Positions 37,430-45,731 of a stretch of DNA of 64,000 bases are shown in pieces. The stretch lies in assembly GCF_025290915.1 (NCBI RefSeq), contig NZ_JAOCQE010000010.1, positions 1 to 64,000 on the forward strand, given 5' to 3'. Under the pieces are notes generated by a model. That model saw nothing but the letters and a program-made list of their open reading frames with translations, was not told the origin of the DNA and searched no databases. The translations under genes were made by a program, and so were the position numbers. This stretch comes from Streptomyces sp. 15-116A (lineage in GTDB: Bacteria; Actinomycetota; Actinomycetes; Streptomycetales; Streptomycetaceae). How positions within the stretch are numbered: the first letter of the stretch is position 1; each line of letters starts with the position of its first letter.

Positions 37430-38514
37430 TGGCCGGAACCGGACGGCCCCCGCGGGTCGTGCGTCCGACGCTCGCGGTCGTGGGAGCGACCGGCGCCGTC
37501 GGCACGGTCATGCTCCAGATCCTGTCCCAGCGGGCGGACATCTGGGGCGAGATCCGACTGATCGCCTCTCCGCGCTCGGCCGGCCGCAAGCTGGCCGTGC
37601 GCGGTGAGGAGGTCGAGGTCGTGGCGCTCACCGAGGAGGCCTTCGACGGCGTCGACATCGCGATGTTCGACGTGCCCGACGAGGTCGCCGCGCGGTGGGC
37701 GCCCGTCGCCGCCGCGCGCGGCGCGGTGGTGGTCGACAACTCCGGCGCCTTCCGCATGGACGCGGAAGTGCCGCTCGTCGTGCCCGAGGTCAATCCGCAC
37801 GCGGTACGGATGCGGCCGCGCGGGATCGTCGCCAACCCGAACTGCACCACCCTGTCGATGATCGTCGCCCTGGGCGCGCTGCACGCCGAGTTCGGCCTGC
37901 GCGAGCTGGTCGTCTCCTCGTACCAGGCGGTCAGCGGCGCCGGGCACGCCGGGGTGACGACGCTGCGCGAGCAGCTGTCCCTGGTCGCCGGTACGGAGCT
38001 GGGGACCAGCCCCGGTGACGTACGGCGGGCCGTGGGGGACAACACCGGGCCGTTCCCGGAGCCGGTCGCGCTGAACGTCGTGCCGTGGGCCGGGTCGCTG
38101 CGCGAGGACGGCTGGTCCTCGGAGGAGATGAAGGTGCGGGACGAGTCCCGCAAGATTCTCGGCCTGCCGAACCTCCCGGTGGCGGTCACCTGCGTACGTG
38201 TTCCGGTGATCACCACGCACTCGCTCACCGTGCACGCCCGCTTCGAGGACGAGGTCACCGTCGACCGGGCCCGCGAGATCCTCGCCACGGCGCCCGGTGT
38301 CGTGCTGTTCGACAACCCGGCCGCGGGCGAGTTCCCCACGCCCGCCGATGTGGTCGGCACCGATCCGACCTGGGTGGGGCGCGTGCGGCGGGCGCTGGAC
38401 GATCCGACGGCGCTGGAGCTCTTCGTGTGCGGCGACAACCTGCGCAAGGGGGCCGCGCTCAACACCGCGCAGATCGCCGAGCTGGTGGCCGCCGAGCTCA
38501 GGGGTATGGCCTAG
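37429..38514 (+). CDS. asd: Aspartate-semialdehyde dehydrogenase
   Basis: A 361-residue NADPH-dependent enzyme that converts aspartyl phosphate to the semialdehyde. The Rossmann motif is [18 protein letters not shown]. The catalytic cysteine, residue 139, is in [44 protein letters not shown] and [18 protein letters not shown] are the other family blocks. It follows ask with a TGATG junction, the conserved actinobacterial pair, and is followed by a terminator. Confidence 0.97.
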   Translation: MAGTGRPPRVVRPTLAVVGATGAVGTVMLQILSQRADIWGEIRLIASPRSAGRKLAVRGEEVEVVALTEEAFDGVDIAMFDVPDEVAARWAPVAAARGAVVVDNSGAFRMDAEVPLVVPEVNPHAVRMRPRGIVANPNCTTLSMIVALGALHAEFGLRELVVSSYQAVSGAGHAGVTTLREQLSLVAGTELGTSPGDVRRAVGDNTGPFPEPVALNVVPWAGSLREDGWSSEEMKVRDESRKILGLPNLPVAVTCVRVPVITTHSLTVHARFEDEVTVDRAREILATAPGVVLFDNPAAGEFPTPADVVGTDPTWVGRVRRALDDPTALELFVCGDNLRKGAALNTAQIAELVAAELRGMA

Positions 38515-38579
38515 ACCACAACCCTGTGAAAAAGTTGAGAGCAGCACTAAGTTTTCATGTAGGTGCTGTGTAAATTTGC

Positions 38580-38615
38580 CTCCCCGCTCTCCGCAACCAA
38601 GTGGAGGGCGGGGAG
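38580..38615 (+). terminator. Terminator after asd
   Basis: CTCCCCGCTCTCC pairs with GGAGGGCGGGGAG across a 10-base loop (one T-G pair). It is followed by CGTCTTT, so it has both a strong stem and a short T-run. Confidence 0.85.
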
Positions 38616-38787
38616 CGTCTTTGCGGTCACCCTTTCCGGTGCGTGGGGACGCCTGGAACCGGGCGTGGGGACGCCCGTTTGGTTCAGGACATAGGGGAAG
38701 AGCGGGGCACATGGGTGCATTGGTGGTGGGCGCAAAAGTGACGCCCGGCACGTACAACCCTTACGGGGGGAAGCGTGTCCAACTTGC

Positions 38788-39459
38788 GTGGCTGAGGTAC
38801 TCGACTTCACAGCGCCGCGTGGCACGGCCTTCCGGCCTCCCCGCCAGGCACTCCGACCCCGCATGCCCGGCTCGCCCGGTGGCATGCCGGTGATCGCGCC
38901 CATGCCCGCAGCGCGGCCGGCCCGCCTCCCGAACCAGCGTGACGGCGCCGACGAGGCAGTGGCGGCCGGAACGACCGTCGATCACCTCACCGAGACCTAC
39001 CGGGCGCACTACCGCTCGCTGCTCGGTCTCGCCGCGCTCCTCCTCGACGACACGGCCTCCTGCGAGGACGTCGTCCAGGAGGCGTTCATCCGTGTCCACT
39101 CCGCCCGCAAACGCGTCCGCGACCCGGAGAAGACCCTGGCGTATCTGCGCCAGACGGTCGTCAACCTCTCCCGCTCCGCGCTGCGCCGCCGCATCCTCGG
39201 CCTGAAGCTGCTCTCCAAGCCCATGCCGGACATGGCGAGCGCGGAGGAAGGCGCCTACGACCAGCTGGAGCGCGACTCCCTCATCCACGCGATGAAGGGG
39301 CTGCAGCGCCGCCAGCGCGAGGTGCTGGTGCTGCGCTACTTCGCCGACATGACCGAGGCGCAGGTCGCCGAGACCCTCGGCATCTCGCTGGGCTCGGTCA
39401 AGGCGTACGGCTCGCGCGGCATCGCGGCGCTGCGGCTCGCCATGGAGGCGCCGGCATGA
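38788..39459 (+). CDS. ECF-like (SigE-family) RNA polymerase sigma factor
   Basis: A 223-residue sigma factor. Region 2 is YRAHYRSLLGLAALLLDDTA, then CEDVVQEAFIRVHSA and KTLAYLRQTVVNLSRSALRR. Region 4 is MKGLQRRQREVLVLRYFADM, then TEAQVAETLGISLGSVKAYG. A proline-rich extension of about 55 residues precedes region 2. The GTG at 38788 is used; internal ATG codons near residue 31 are alternatives. It overlaps a membrane protein gene, a typical sigma/anti-sigma arrangement. Confidence 0.93.
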   Translation: MAEVLDFTAPRGTAFRPPRQALRPRMPGSPGGMPVIAPMPAARPARLPNQRDGADEAVAAGTTVDHLTETYRAHYRSLLGLAALLLDDTASCEDVVQEAFIRVHSARKRVRDPEKTLAYLRQTVVNLSRSALRRRILGLKLLSKPMPDMASAEEGAYDQLERDSLIHAMKGLQRRQREVLVLRYFADMTEAQVAETLGISLGSVKAYGSRGIAALRLAMEAPA

Positions 39460-40715
39460 GCGACGGCACAGGCGCCCGTCCCGAGGGACACGGGCCCGAA
39501 CAGGCACGTGAGCCGACCGAGCCGCATGGGCCCGAGCAGGTACGTGAGCCCGCCGGGACGCATGGGCCCGAACCGGCACGCGAGCCCACCGGGACGCAGG
39601 GGCCCGAGCAGGCACGCGAGCCCACCGAGCCCCACAGGCACGGCACGAAGCAACCGCACGCTGGGAACGGAACTGTGAACCACGGCCTGGACGACCAGAG
39701 CCCCGACGGGCTCGACTCGGACGAGCTGAATCTGCGCGCGATGCTGCACCAGGCGGTGCGGCAGGTGGAACCGACCGACGGCACGCTGGAGTATCTGCGC
39801 CGCGCGGTCCCCGCCCGCCGGGCCCGCAAGCGGCAGGCCCTGGTCGGCATGGCGGCCGCCGCCCTCTTCGTCGGCACCGCCGTACCGGCCCTCGTCCACG
39901 TCTCCAACACCACCGGCTCGAACGCCGACCCCTCCACCATCGGCCACGCCTCCCAGGCACAGGGCGGCACCGGCGAGGGCAAGGGGCCCGGCGCCGGCGA
40001 GAGCACCGCCGGCGGCCCCTCCGACAAGGTCGAGGGCGGCGGCAAGGAGCAGGGCAAGGACAAGGACAAGGGCGCCGGCCCCGGCACGAGCGCGGGTGCC
40101 ACCGAGGGCGCCGACCCCTCCTCCGGCATCACCGCCGAGGCCCCCGCCTGCACCGCCGCCGAGCTGGGCCCCGCGGTCGCGAGCAGCGCCGCCCCCGACT
40201 CCACGGGCGCGGTCTACGGCTCCTTCCGGGTCAGCAACGTCTCCGGCGTGACCTGTACCGTCACCGGCCCCGGCGGCGTGGGCGTGACCCCGGCGGGCGC
40301 GGCCGACGCCACGAAGGTCGGCTCGCAGCGGCATGTGGCCGGTGATCCGGCGGCCGCGCTGCCGGACCCCTCCCTTGAGGTGCCGCAGCTGGTGCTCAAG
40401 CCGGGCGAGGCGTACGAGGTGAAGTTCGCCTGGGTGCCCACCGAGACCTGTCCCACCCCGGGTGACACGAACGGCGGCGGCACAGGCGGCCCCTCACCCG
40501 ACCCCACGCCCACCGAGGACCCGACGACCACCGCCGGCACGTCCACGGGCGGCGACACCGGCACCTCCACGCAACTGCTCGCGGCGGACGGCCCGGCCGA
40601 GGGCAGCGTCACGGTCACCTACACCCCGGAGACCGGCACCGGCTCGGCGTCGGCCGTGGTGACCAACGCCTGCGCGGGCGCGGTCTACTGGACGGGCCTG
40701 CTGACGGCGACCTGA
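39456..40715 (+). CDS. Single-pass membrane protein, possible anti-sigma partner
   Basis: A 419-residue protein overlapping the sigma gene by ATGA. The N-terminal cytoplasmic part starts with four 12-residue repeats, then LNLRAMLHQAVRQVEPTDGT and LEYLRRAVPARRARKRQ. One membrane helix follows (ALVGMAAAALFVGTAVPALV). The extracellular side has a G/K/E-rich linker and a beta domain, APACTAAELGP to TNACAGAVYWTGLL, with paired cysteines resembling DUF4232. No zinc anti-sigma motif is present, so anti-sigma function rests on gene position. Confidence 0.75.
   Translation: MSDGTGARPEGHGPEQAREPTEPHGPEQVREPAGTHGPEPAREPTGTQGPEQAREPTEPHRHGTKQPHAGNGTVNHGLDDQSPDGLDSDELNLRAMLHQAVRQVEPTDGTLEYLRRAVPARRARKRQALVGMAAAALFVGTAVPALVHVSNTTGSNADPSTIGHASQAQGGTGEGKGPGAGESTAGGPSDKVEGGGKEQGKDKDKGAGPGTSAGATEGADPSSGITAEAPACTAAELGPAVASSAAPDSTGAVYGSFRVSNVSGVTCTVTGPGGVGVTPAGAADATKVGSQRHVAGDPAAALPDPSLEVPQLVLKPGEAYEVKFAWVPTETCPTPGDTNGGGTGGPSPDPTPTEDPTTTAGTSTGGDTGTSTQLLAADGPAEGSVTVTYTPETGTGSASAVVTNACAGAVYWTGLLTAT
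39492..39635 (+). repeat. Four 36-base tandem repeats inside the sigma-linked membrane protein gene
   Basis: The repeats encode GPEQAREPTEPH, GPEQVREPAGTH, GPEPAREPTGTQ and GPEQAREPTEPH. Units one and four are identical in protein sequence. They lie in the predicted cytoplasmic leader and could vary in number between strains. Confidence 0.85.
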
Positions 40716-41503
40716 TCCTGCGGGGCCGCCTCGGGCTGCTCCTCGTCCGGGAGCAGCCCCAGCTCCGCGTCCCGCGCGAACTCCAGCTCCCGGCGCAGCA
40801 GCCGGAACCACATGAACACCACGAAGCCCACGAAGGCGAACCACTCGGCGGTGTACCCGAGGTTCTGGAACGCCTTCAGATCCAGCCCCGTGCCGCCCGG
40901 CGCGGTGGCGGGCACCGCCTTCATCCCGGAGTCGCCGCGGTTGAGAGTGACGAACGCGTCGTACACGTCGTAGGGCACGAGATTCACCAGGGACGCCGCG
41001 CTGATCGCCGCCGTCTGCCCCTCCGGCAGGCCGCCGCGGGCACTGACGCCGTTGTTGCCGGGCGTCTCGGACGCCTGCAGCGCCCCGGTCACGCTCACCT
41101 CACCGGCGGGCGGCGCGGGCACGTCGTCGGCGTCGGGGGTGCCGGGCAGCCAGCCCCGCACCACGGGCAGCGCCTCGCCGCCGTCGGTGCGCAGCAGCGT
41201 CAGCACATACGTGCCCCGCTCGCCGTCCAGCTCCCGGTCCGGCACGAGCAGCTGCTCGTCGTACCGGCCGCGCGCGGTGACCTGCTTGCCGGAGGTCTCC
41301 TTGGTGACCGGCAGCAGCGCGTCCAGCGGCCGGGGGGCCTCCTGCTTGGCGGACGCGACCTGCTCCTCGGCCGCCCGATGATTCTCGACCCGATCCTCGA
41401 ACCGCCCCAGCTGCCAGGACCCCATGAAGATGCAGAAGGGAATGGCAAGCACCACGAAGAGGTTGATCCCCCACCACCGGGGCGTCAGCAGAAACCGGTA
41501 CAC
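40685..41503 (-). CDS. SURF1 family protein
   Basis: A 272-residue protein with a membrane helix at each end: RWWGINLFVVLAIPFCIFMG near residue 10, and AEWFAFVGFVVFMWFRLLRR near 240. The external domain has VTARGRYDEQLLVPDRELDG, then VVRGWLPG and ALQASETPGNNG. This is the SURF1 layout; homologues help assemble cytochrome c oxidase. The C-terminal tail is cytoplasmic. Its stop lies 31 bases inside the convergent gene. Confidence 0.92.
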   Translation of the reverse strand: MYRFLLTPRWWGINLFVVLAIPFCIFMGSWQLGRFEDRVENHRAAEEQVASAKQEAPRPLDALLPVTKETSGKQVTARGRYDEQLLVPDRELDGERGTYVLTLLRTDGGEALPVVRGWLPGTPDADDVPAPPAGEVSVTGALQASETPGNNGVSARGGLPEGQTAAISAASLVNLVPYDVYDAFVTLNRGDSGMKAVPATAPGGTGLDLKAFQNLGYTAEWFAFVGFVVFMWFRLLRRELEFARDAELGLLPDEEQPEAAPQDQVAVSRPVQ

Positions 41504-41565
41504 ACCACAACGGTACGGGTGGCGAACGGGCGCCTATCTGGCAGGGGGTACAACAGCCAACCCAA

Positions 41566-41612
41566 AGGGGCGCGGGGAACTGCGCGACCAGCCACGACGG
41601 CGCCGCACCCGC
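41566..41612. repeat. Dispersed Streptomyces intergenic repeat
   Basis: AGGGGCGCGGGGAACTGCGC followed by GACCAGCC and CGGCGCCGCAC. I recognise this as a motif scattered through intergenic DNA of many Streptomyces genomes. It lies 60 bases before the S9 peptidase gene and contains a GC-rich inverted repeat (GGGGCGC/GCGC). Confidence 0.6.
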
Positions 41613-41671
41613 CCCCAAACTCGCACCCCCTACGGCGCTACGCACCCCTCCCCAGCGGGCAGTATGGGCGC

Positions 41672-43471
41672 ATGACTGAGCCACACGCCCCCGCCCCCGA
41701 GATGCCGGACTGGGAGAAGCGCTTCAGAGCCCCCCGCGTCTCCCTCCCCGAGTGGGCGGAAGACGCCCCGGCCCGCTCCCTCTTCGTGTCGAACGCGACA
41801 GGAACGTACGAGCTGTACGCCTGGGACCGCACGACCGGAGAGCAGCGCCAGGTGACGGACCGCCCCAACGGCACCACGGACGGCGTGCTCACCCCGGACG
41901 GCGAGTGGATCTGGTGGTTCGACGACAAGGACGGCGACGAGTTCGGCGTCTGGCGCCGCCAGCGCTTCACCGGCGGCGAGGACGAACTCGCCGCCCCCGG
42001 CCTCGACCCCTCCTACCCCGCCGGACTCGCCCTCGGCAGAGACGGCCGTACCGCCGTCGTGGGCCGCTCCACCGACGAGGACGGCACCACGATCCACCTG
42101 GTCCGCATCGGCGAGCGGCCCGTGGAGATCTACCGGCACCGCGAGTCCGCGGGCGTCGGCGACCTCTCCCACGACGGCACGCTGATCGCGATCGAGCACA
42201 CCGAGCACGGCGACGCGATGCACTCCGCGCTGCGCGTCCTGCGCCCCGACGGCTCGGCGGTCGCCGAACTCGACGACACCGAGGGCGGCACCCGCGAGCT
42301 GGGCCTGGAGGTGCTGGGCTTCGCCCCCGTCGCCGGGGACACCCGGCTGCTCATCGGGCACCAGCGCCGCGGCCGCTGGGAGCCGATGGTGTGGGACGTG
42401 GCGACGGGGGAGCAGACGGACCTCGCCCTGGAGCTGCCCGGCGACGTGAGCGCCGAGTGGTACCCGGACGGCACCGGCCTGCTCATCGCGCACAGCTTCG
42501 AGGCCCGCAGCGAGCTGTTCCGCTACGACTTCGCCGCCCGCGAGCTGGTGGAGCTGCCCACCCCGCCCGGCACGGTCTCGGGCGCGACCGCCCGCCCCGA
42601 CGGCAGCGTGGAGTACCTGTGGTCCTCGGCGGCCGAACCGCCGGTGGTCCGCTCCACGGCCGGCGCGGTCGTCCTCGACCCGCCCGGCATGAAGTCGCCC
42701 GGCTCGGTCCCGGTGGAGGACGTGTGGGTGGAGGGCCCCGGCGGCCGCATCCACGCCCTCGTCCAGAAGCCGAAGGGCGCCACCGGCCCCCTGCCCACCG
42801 TGTTCGACATCCACGGCGGCCCCACCTGGCACGACAGCGACTCCTTCGCCGCGGGCCCCGCCGCCTGGGTCGACCACGGCTACGCGGTGATCCGCGTCAA
42901 CTACCGCGGTTCCACCGGCTACGGCCGCGCCTGGACCGACGCGCTCAAGCACCGGGTCGGCCTGATCGAGCTGGAGGACATCGCGGCGGTCCGCGAGTGG
43001 GCGATCACCTCCGGACTCGCCGACCCCGCCCGCCTGATCCTCACCGGCGGCTCCTGGGGCGGCTACCTCACCCTCCTCGGCCTCGGCACCCAGCCCGACG
43101 CGTGGAGCCTGGGCATCGCGGCGGTGCCGGTCGCCGACTACGTCACGGCGTACCACGACGAGATGGAGGCGCTGAAGGCGATGGACCGCACGCTGCTCGG
43201 CGGCACCCCCGAGGAGGTCCCGGAGCGCTTCGAGGCGTCGTCCCCGATCACGTACGTCGACCAGGTCAAGGCCCCCGTCTACATCTCGGCCGGCGTCAAC
43301 GACCCGCGCTGCCCGATCCGCCAGATCGAGAACTACGTACGGCGCCTGGAGGAGCGCGGCGCGGTGCACGAGGTGTACCGCTACGACGCCGGCCACGGCT
43401 CCCTGGTGGTGGACGAGCGGATCAAGCAGGTCCGGCTGGAGCTGGACTTCGCGGAACGGCACCTGGGCTGA
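41672..43471 (+). CDS. S9 family prolyl-oligopeptidase-type serine peptidase
   Basis: A 599-residue cytoplasmic peptidase. A seven-bladed beta-propeller-like N-terminal region (FVSNATGTYELYAWDRTTGE; WYPDGTGLLIAHSFEARSEL) precedes the hydrolase from about residue 365. The nucleophile is Ser461 in TGGSWGGYLTL. The acid is in SAGVNDPRCPIRQIE and the histidine is in DAGHGSLVVDE. Family members trim short peptides or act on acylated peptides. The ATG at 41672 matches the family N-terminus; the frame continues upstream without similarity. Confidence 0.93.
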   Translation: MTEPHAPAPEMPDWEKRFRAPRVSLPEWAEDAPARSLFVSNATGTYELYAWDRTTGEQRQVTDRPNGTTDGVLTPDGEWIWWFDDKDGDEFGVWRRQRFTGGEDELAAPGLDPSYPAGLALGRDGRTAVVGRSTDEDGTTIHLVRIGERPVEIYRHRESAGVGDLSHDGTLIAIEHTEHGDAMHSALRVLRPDGSAVAELDDTEGGTRELGLEVLGFAPVAGDTRLLIGHQRRGRWEPMVWDVATGEQTDLALELPGDVSAEWYPDGTGLLIAHSFEARSELFRYDFAARELVELPTPPGTVSGATARPDGSVEYLWSSAAEPPVVRSTAGAVVLDPPGMKSPGSVPVEDVWVEGPGGRIHALVQKPKGATGPLPTVFDIHGGPTWHDSDSFAAGPAAWVDHGYAVIRVNYRGSTGYGRAWTDALKHRVGLIELEDIAAVREWAITSGLADPARLILTGGSWGGYLTLLGLGTQPDAWSLGIAAVPVADYVTAYHDEMEALKAMDRTLLGGTPEEVPERFEASSPITYVDQVKAPVYISAGVNDPRCPIRQIENYVRRLEERGAVHEVYRYDAGHGSLVVDERIKQVRLELDFAERHLG

Positions 43472-43503
43472 ACGCGGGCGGCCCTCCCCCCGTACCCAAG
43501 GGG

Positions 43504-44520
43504 GTGGCCAGCACGAAGCCGGCTCCGCCGGAGCAGCACCGACGGGAGACGGAGACCGAGGAGGAGTCCCGGCGCCTCACGTCCCCCCTCCTCCTCACCC
43601 TCGTCCTGCTCCTCGCGGTGATGTTCCAGGACCCGGCGCGCCGGGCCCTGGCCGCGCCGGTGATGCAGAGCTGGATGACGGTGTTCGTGGCCGTGATCGT
43701 TCAGGCCCTGCCGTTCCTGGTGCTCGGCGTGCTGCTGTCCGCCGCGATCGGGGTGTTCGTCCCGCCGTCCTTCTTCGCCCGCGCCCTGCCCGGCCGAACG
43801 GCCCTCGCCGTGCCGGTCGCGGGGGCGGCGGGCGCGGTGCTGCCCGGCTGCGAGTGCGCGTCGGTGCCGGTGGCGGGAGCGCTGGTACGCAGGGGAGTGG
43901 CCCCGGCGGCGGCGCTCGCCTTCCTGCTGTCGGCGCCCGCGATCAACCCGATCGTGCTGACGGCGACCGCGGTCGCCTTTCCGGACGACCCCGAGATGGT
44001 CCTCGCCCGCTTCGTGGCGAGCCTGCTGGTGGCGTGCGCGATGGGCTGGCTGTGGCAGCGCCTCGGCCGCGCCGACTGGCTGCGGCTGCCGTCCCGTACG
44101 GCATACGACGGTCCCGGCGGCCGGGGCGCCGCGTTCTGGGGGTCGGTGCGGCACGACGTGCTGCACGCGGGCGGCTTCCTGGTGGTCGGCGCGATGGCGG
44201 CGGCGACGCTGAAGGCGGTGGTCCCGGCCGAGTGGCTGCGGGCGGCGGCCGGAAACCCGGTGCTGTCGGTCGTCGCCCTCGCGGGCCTCGCCGTCCTGCT
44301 GTCGATCTGCTCGGAGGCGGACGCGTTCGTGGCCGCGTCCCTGACCCAGTTCTCGCTGACGGCCCGGCTCACGTTCCTGGTCGTCGGCCCCATGATCGAC
44401 CTGAAGCTGTTCGCGATGCAGGCGGGCACATTCGGCCGAGCGTTCGCGCTGCGCTTCGCGCCGGCGACGTTCGGGGTGGCGGTGGGGGTGTCGGTGCTGA
44501 CGGGGATGGTGGTGCTGTGA
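43504..44520 (+). CDS. ArsP/DUF318-type permease
   Basis: A 338-residue membrane protein of the predicted permease family PF03773. VIVQALPFLVLGVLLSAAIG leads to the signature LPGCECASVPVAGALVRRG and FLLSAPAINPIVLTATAVAF, repeated in the second half as ICSEADAFVAASL and VVGPMIDLKLFAMQAG. Family members include ArsP methylarsenite exporters and the B. subtilis YcgR-type proteins. The next gene is the matching TIGR03943 subunit, so the YcgR/YcgQ-like reading is favoured. The GTG start at 43504 is uncertain. Confidence 0.88.
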   Translation: MASTKPAPPEQHRRETETEEESRRLTSPLLLTLVLLLAVMFQDPARRALAAPVMQSWMTVFVAVIVQALPFLVLGVLLSAAIGVFVPPSFFARALPGRTALAVPVAGAAGAVLPGCECASVPVAGALVRRGVAPAAALAFLLSAPAINPIVLTATAVAFPDDPEMVLARFVASLLVACAMGWLWQRLGRADWLRLPSRTAYDGPGGRGAAFWGSVRHDVLHAGGFLVVGAMAAATLKAVVPAEWLRAAAGNPVLSVVALAGLAVLLSICSEADAFVAASLTQFSLTARLTFLVVGPMIDLKLFAMQAGTFGRAFALRFAPATFGVAVGVSVLTGMVVL

Positions 44521-44530
44521 GGAGGTTGCG

Positions 44531-45283
44531 GTGAGAACGCGACTTGATCGCCAGGCCCAGGCGGCCCTGCTGTTCCTCCTGGGCGCGACCGTGCTGCACG
44601 CGGGATGGACCGACCTCCACCTGCGGTACGTCAAGTCCGGCCTGCGCCCGTTGCTGCTGCTGTCGGGGGCGGTACTGATCGCGACGGCGGGAGCGACGGT
44701 CTGGTACGACCGCGGGAGGGCACGAGGGACGAGGGGGCACGACGAAGGCGGGACGGAGCCGGCGAGAGATGGCGGGCACCACGAGCCTCGTATCGCGTGG
44801 CTGCTGGCCCTCCCCGTCTTCGCGCTGATCCTGGTCGCCCCGCCGGCCCTCGGCTCCTACAGCGCGAGCCACACGGGCACGGCGCTGCAGAAGCCCCTGG
44901 GCTTCCCGGAACTTCCGGCCGACGGCCCTCTGCGCCTGGGCGTAGGCGAGTACGCGGCCCGAGCGGTCTACGACAAGGGCCGCCACCTGCGCGACCGCCC
45001 CCTCACCCTCACCGGCTTCCTGACGGTGGACGGAACCGGCCGCCCCTACCTGGTCCGCATGACCCTGAACTGCTGCGCGGCCGACGCCCAGCCCCTGAAG
45101 GTGGCCCTGACGGGCAACCTCCCCCCGGTCCTCCAGCCGGACACGTGGCTGGAGGTCTCCGGCACGTACACCCCGCGCCGCACGAAGGACCCGGTCAACG
45201 CGGGCCCGGTCCCGTACTTCGACGTCACGTCGACGAAACCGGTCCGGGCGCCGAGTGACCCGTACGAGACGTGGAACGGCTGA
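44531..45283 (+). CDS. TIGR03943-type permease subunit (YcgQ-like)
   Basis: A 250-residue protein. Two N-terminal membrane helices (AALLFLLGATVLHAGWTDLH; PLLLLSGAVLIATAGATV) and a third (IAWLLALPVFALILVAPPAL) precede an external domain. That domain contains VYDKGRHLRDRPLTLTGFLT and YLVRMTLNCCAADAQPLKVA, with a double cysteine. This is the conserved partner of DUF318 permeases. GGAGG precedes the GTG. The function of the pair, perhaps metal or metalloid transport, is not established. Confidence 0.9.
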   Translation: MRTRLDRQAQAALLFLLGATVLHAGWTDLHLRYVKSGLRPLLLLSGAVLIATAGATVWYDRGRARGTRGHDEGGTEPARDGGHHEPRIAWLLALPVFALILVAPPALGSYSASHTGTALQKPLGFPELPADGPLRLGVGEYAARAVYDKGRHLRDRPLTLTGFLTVDGTGRPYLVRMTLNCCAADAQPLKVALTGNLPPVLQPDTWLEVSGTYTPRRTKDPVNAGPVPYFDVTSTKPVRAPSDPYETWNG

Positions 45284-45304
45284 GGGACTCGCGCGAGGGC
45301 CGCC

Positions 45305-45598
45305 TCAGGACTGGTACGGCTGCTGCTGATGCGGCTGCCCGTACCCCTGCCCCTGCCCGCCGGCGGCGGCCTGCGCCTGAAGCTGCGTGGCCTGCTCCGC
45401 GGTCACCCGCTGCTCAGCACCGCAGAAGGTGCACTGCGTCGCGTACTTGGTCGAGACCGGGAAGAGCGGCACGAAGAACAGCGTGAACTTCGTGACCCGC
45501 TTGCGCAGCGTGTGCGCGGCGGGATTCCCGCACTGGCCGCACACGAGGGTGAGTATGGCGAGCTGGTAGAGGTAACCCTTGGTGCCGAAGATGATCAC
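45305..45598 (-). CDS. Zinc-ribbon protein
   Basis: A 97-residue protein. IIFGTKGYLYQLAILTLVCG, then QCGNPAAHTLRKRVTKFTLF and FVPLFPVSTKYATQCTFCGA give two CxxC pairs (CGQC and CTFC) around a hydrophobic strand, as in zinc_ribbon_15 proteins. The C-terminus is low-complexity Q and G. GTG 45598 is preceded by GGAAGGG. Function is unknown; it may sit at the membrane. Confidence 0.85.
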   Translation of the reverse strand: MIIFGTKGYLYQLAILTLVCGQCGNPAAHTLRKRVTKFTLFFVPLFPVSTKYATQCTFCGAEQRVTAEQATQLQAQAAAGGQGQGYGQPHQQQPYQS

Positions 45599-45731
45599 GT
45601 TCGTGGACCCTTCCGAAAGGCGGACGGCAGCGTGGCAGGCCGGAACACTGCCGCAGCCCGCACAAGAGAGTGTGGCTCCGCGGTCGTCACGATGTCGACC
45701 TGACGGCAACCACACCTCCAGGAAGCAAGCG

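Noticed and set aside
39492..39635. CRISPR array
   Set aside because: The repeats are contiguous 36-base coding units without spacers and translate to a 12-residue motif.
41630..43462. 610-codon frame opposite the S9 peptidase
   Set aside because: Shadow frame full of V/G/R/H repeats; the peptidase catalytic triad on the plus strand is intact.
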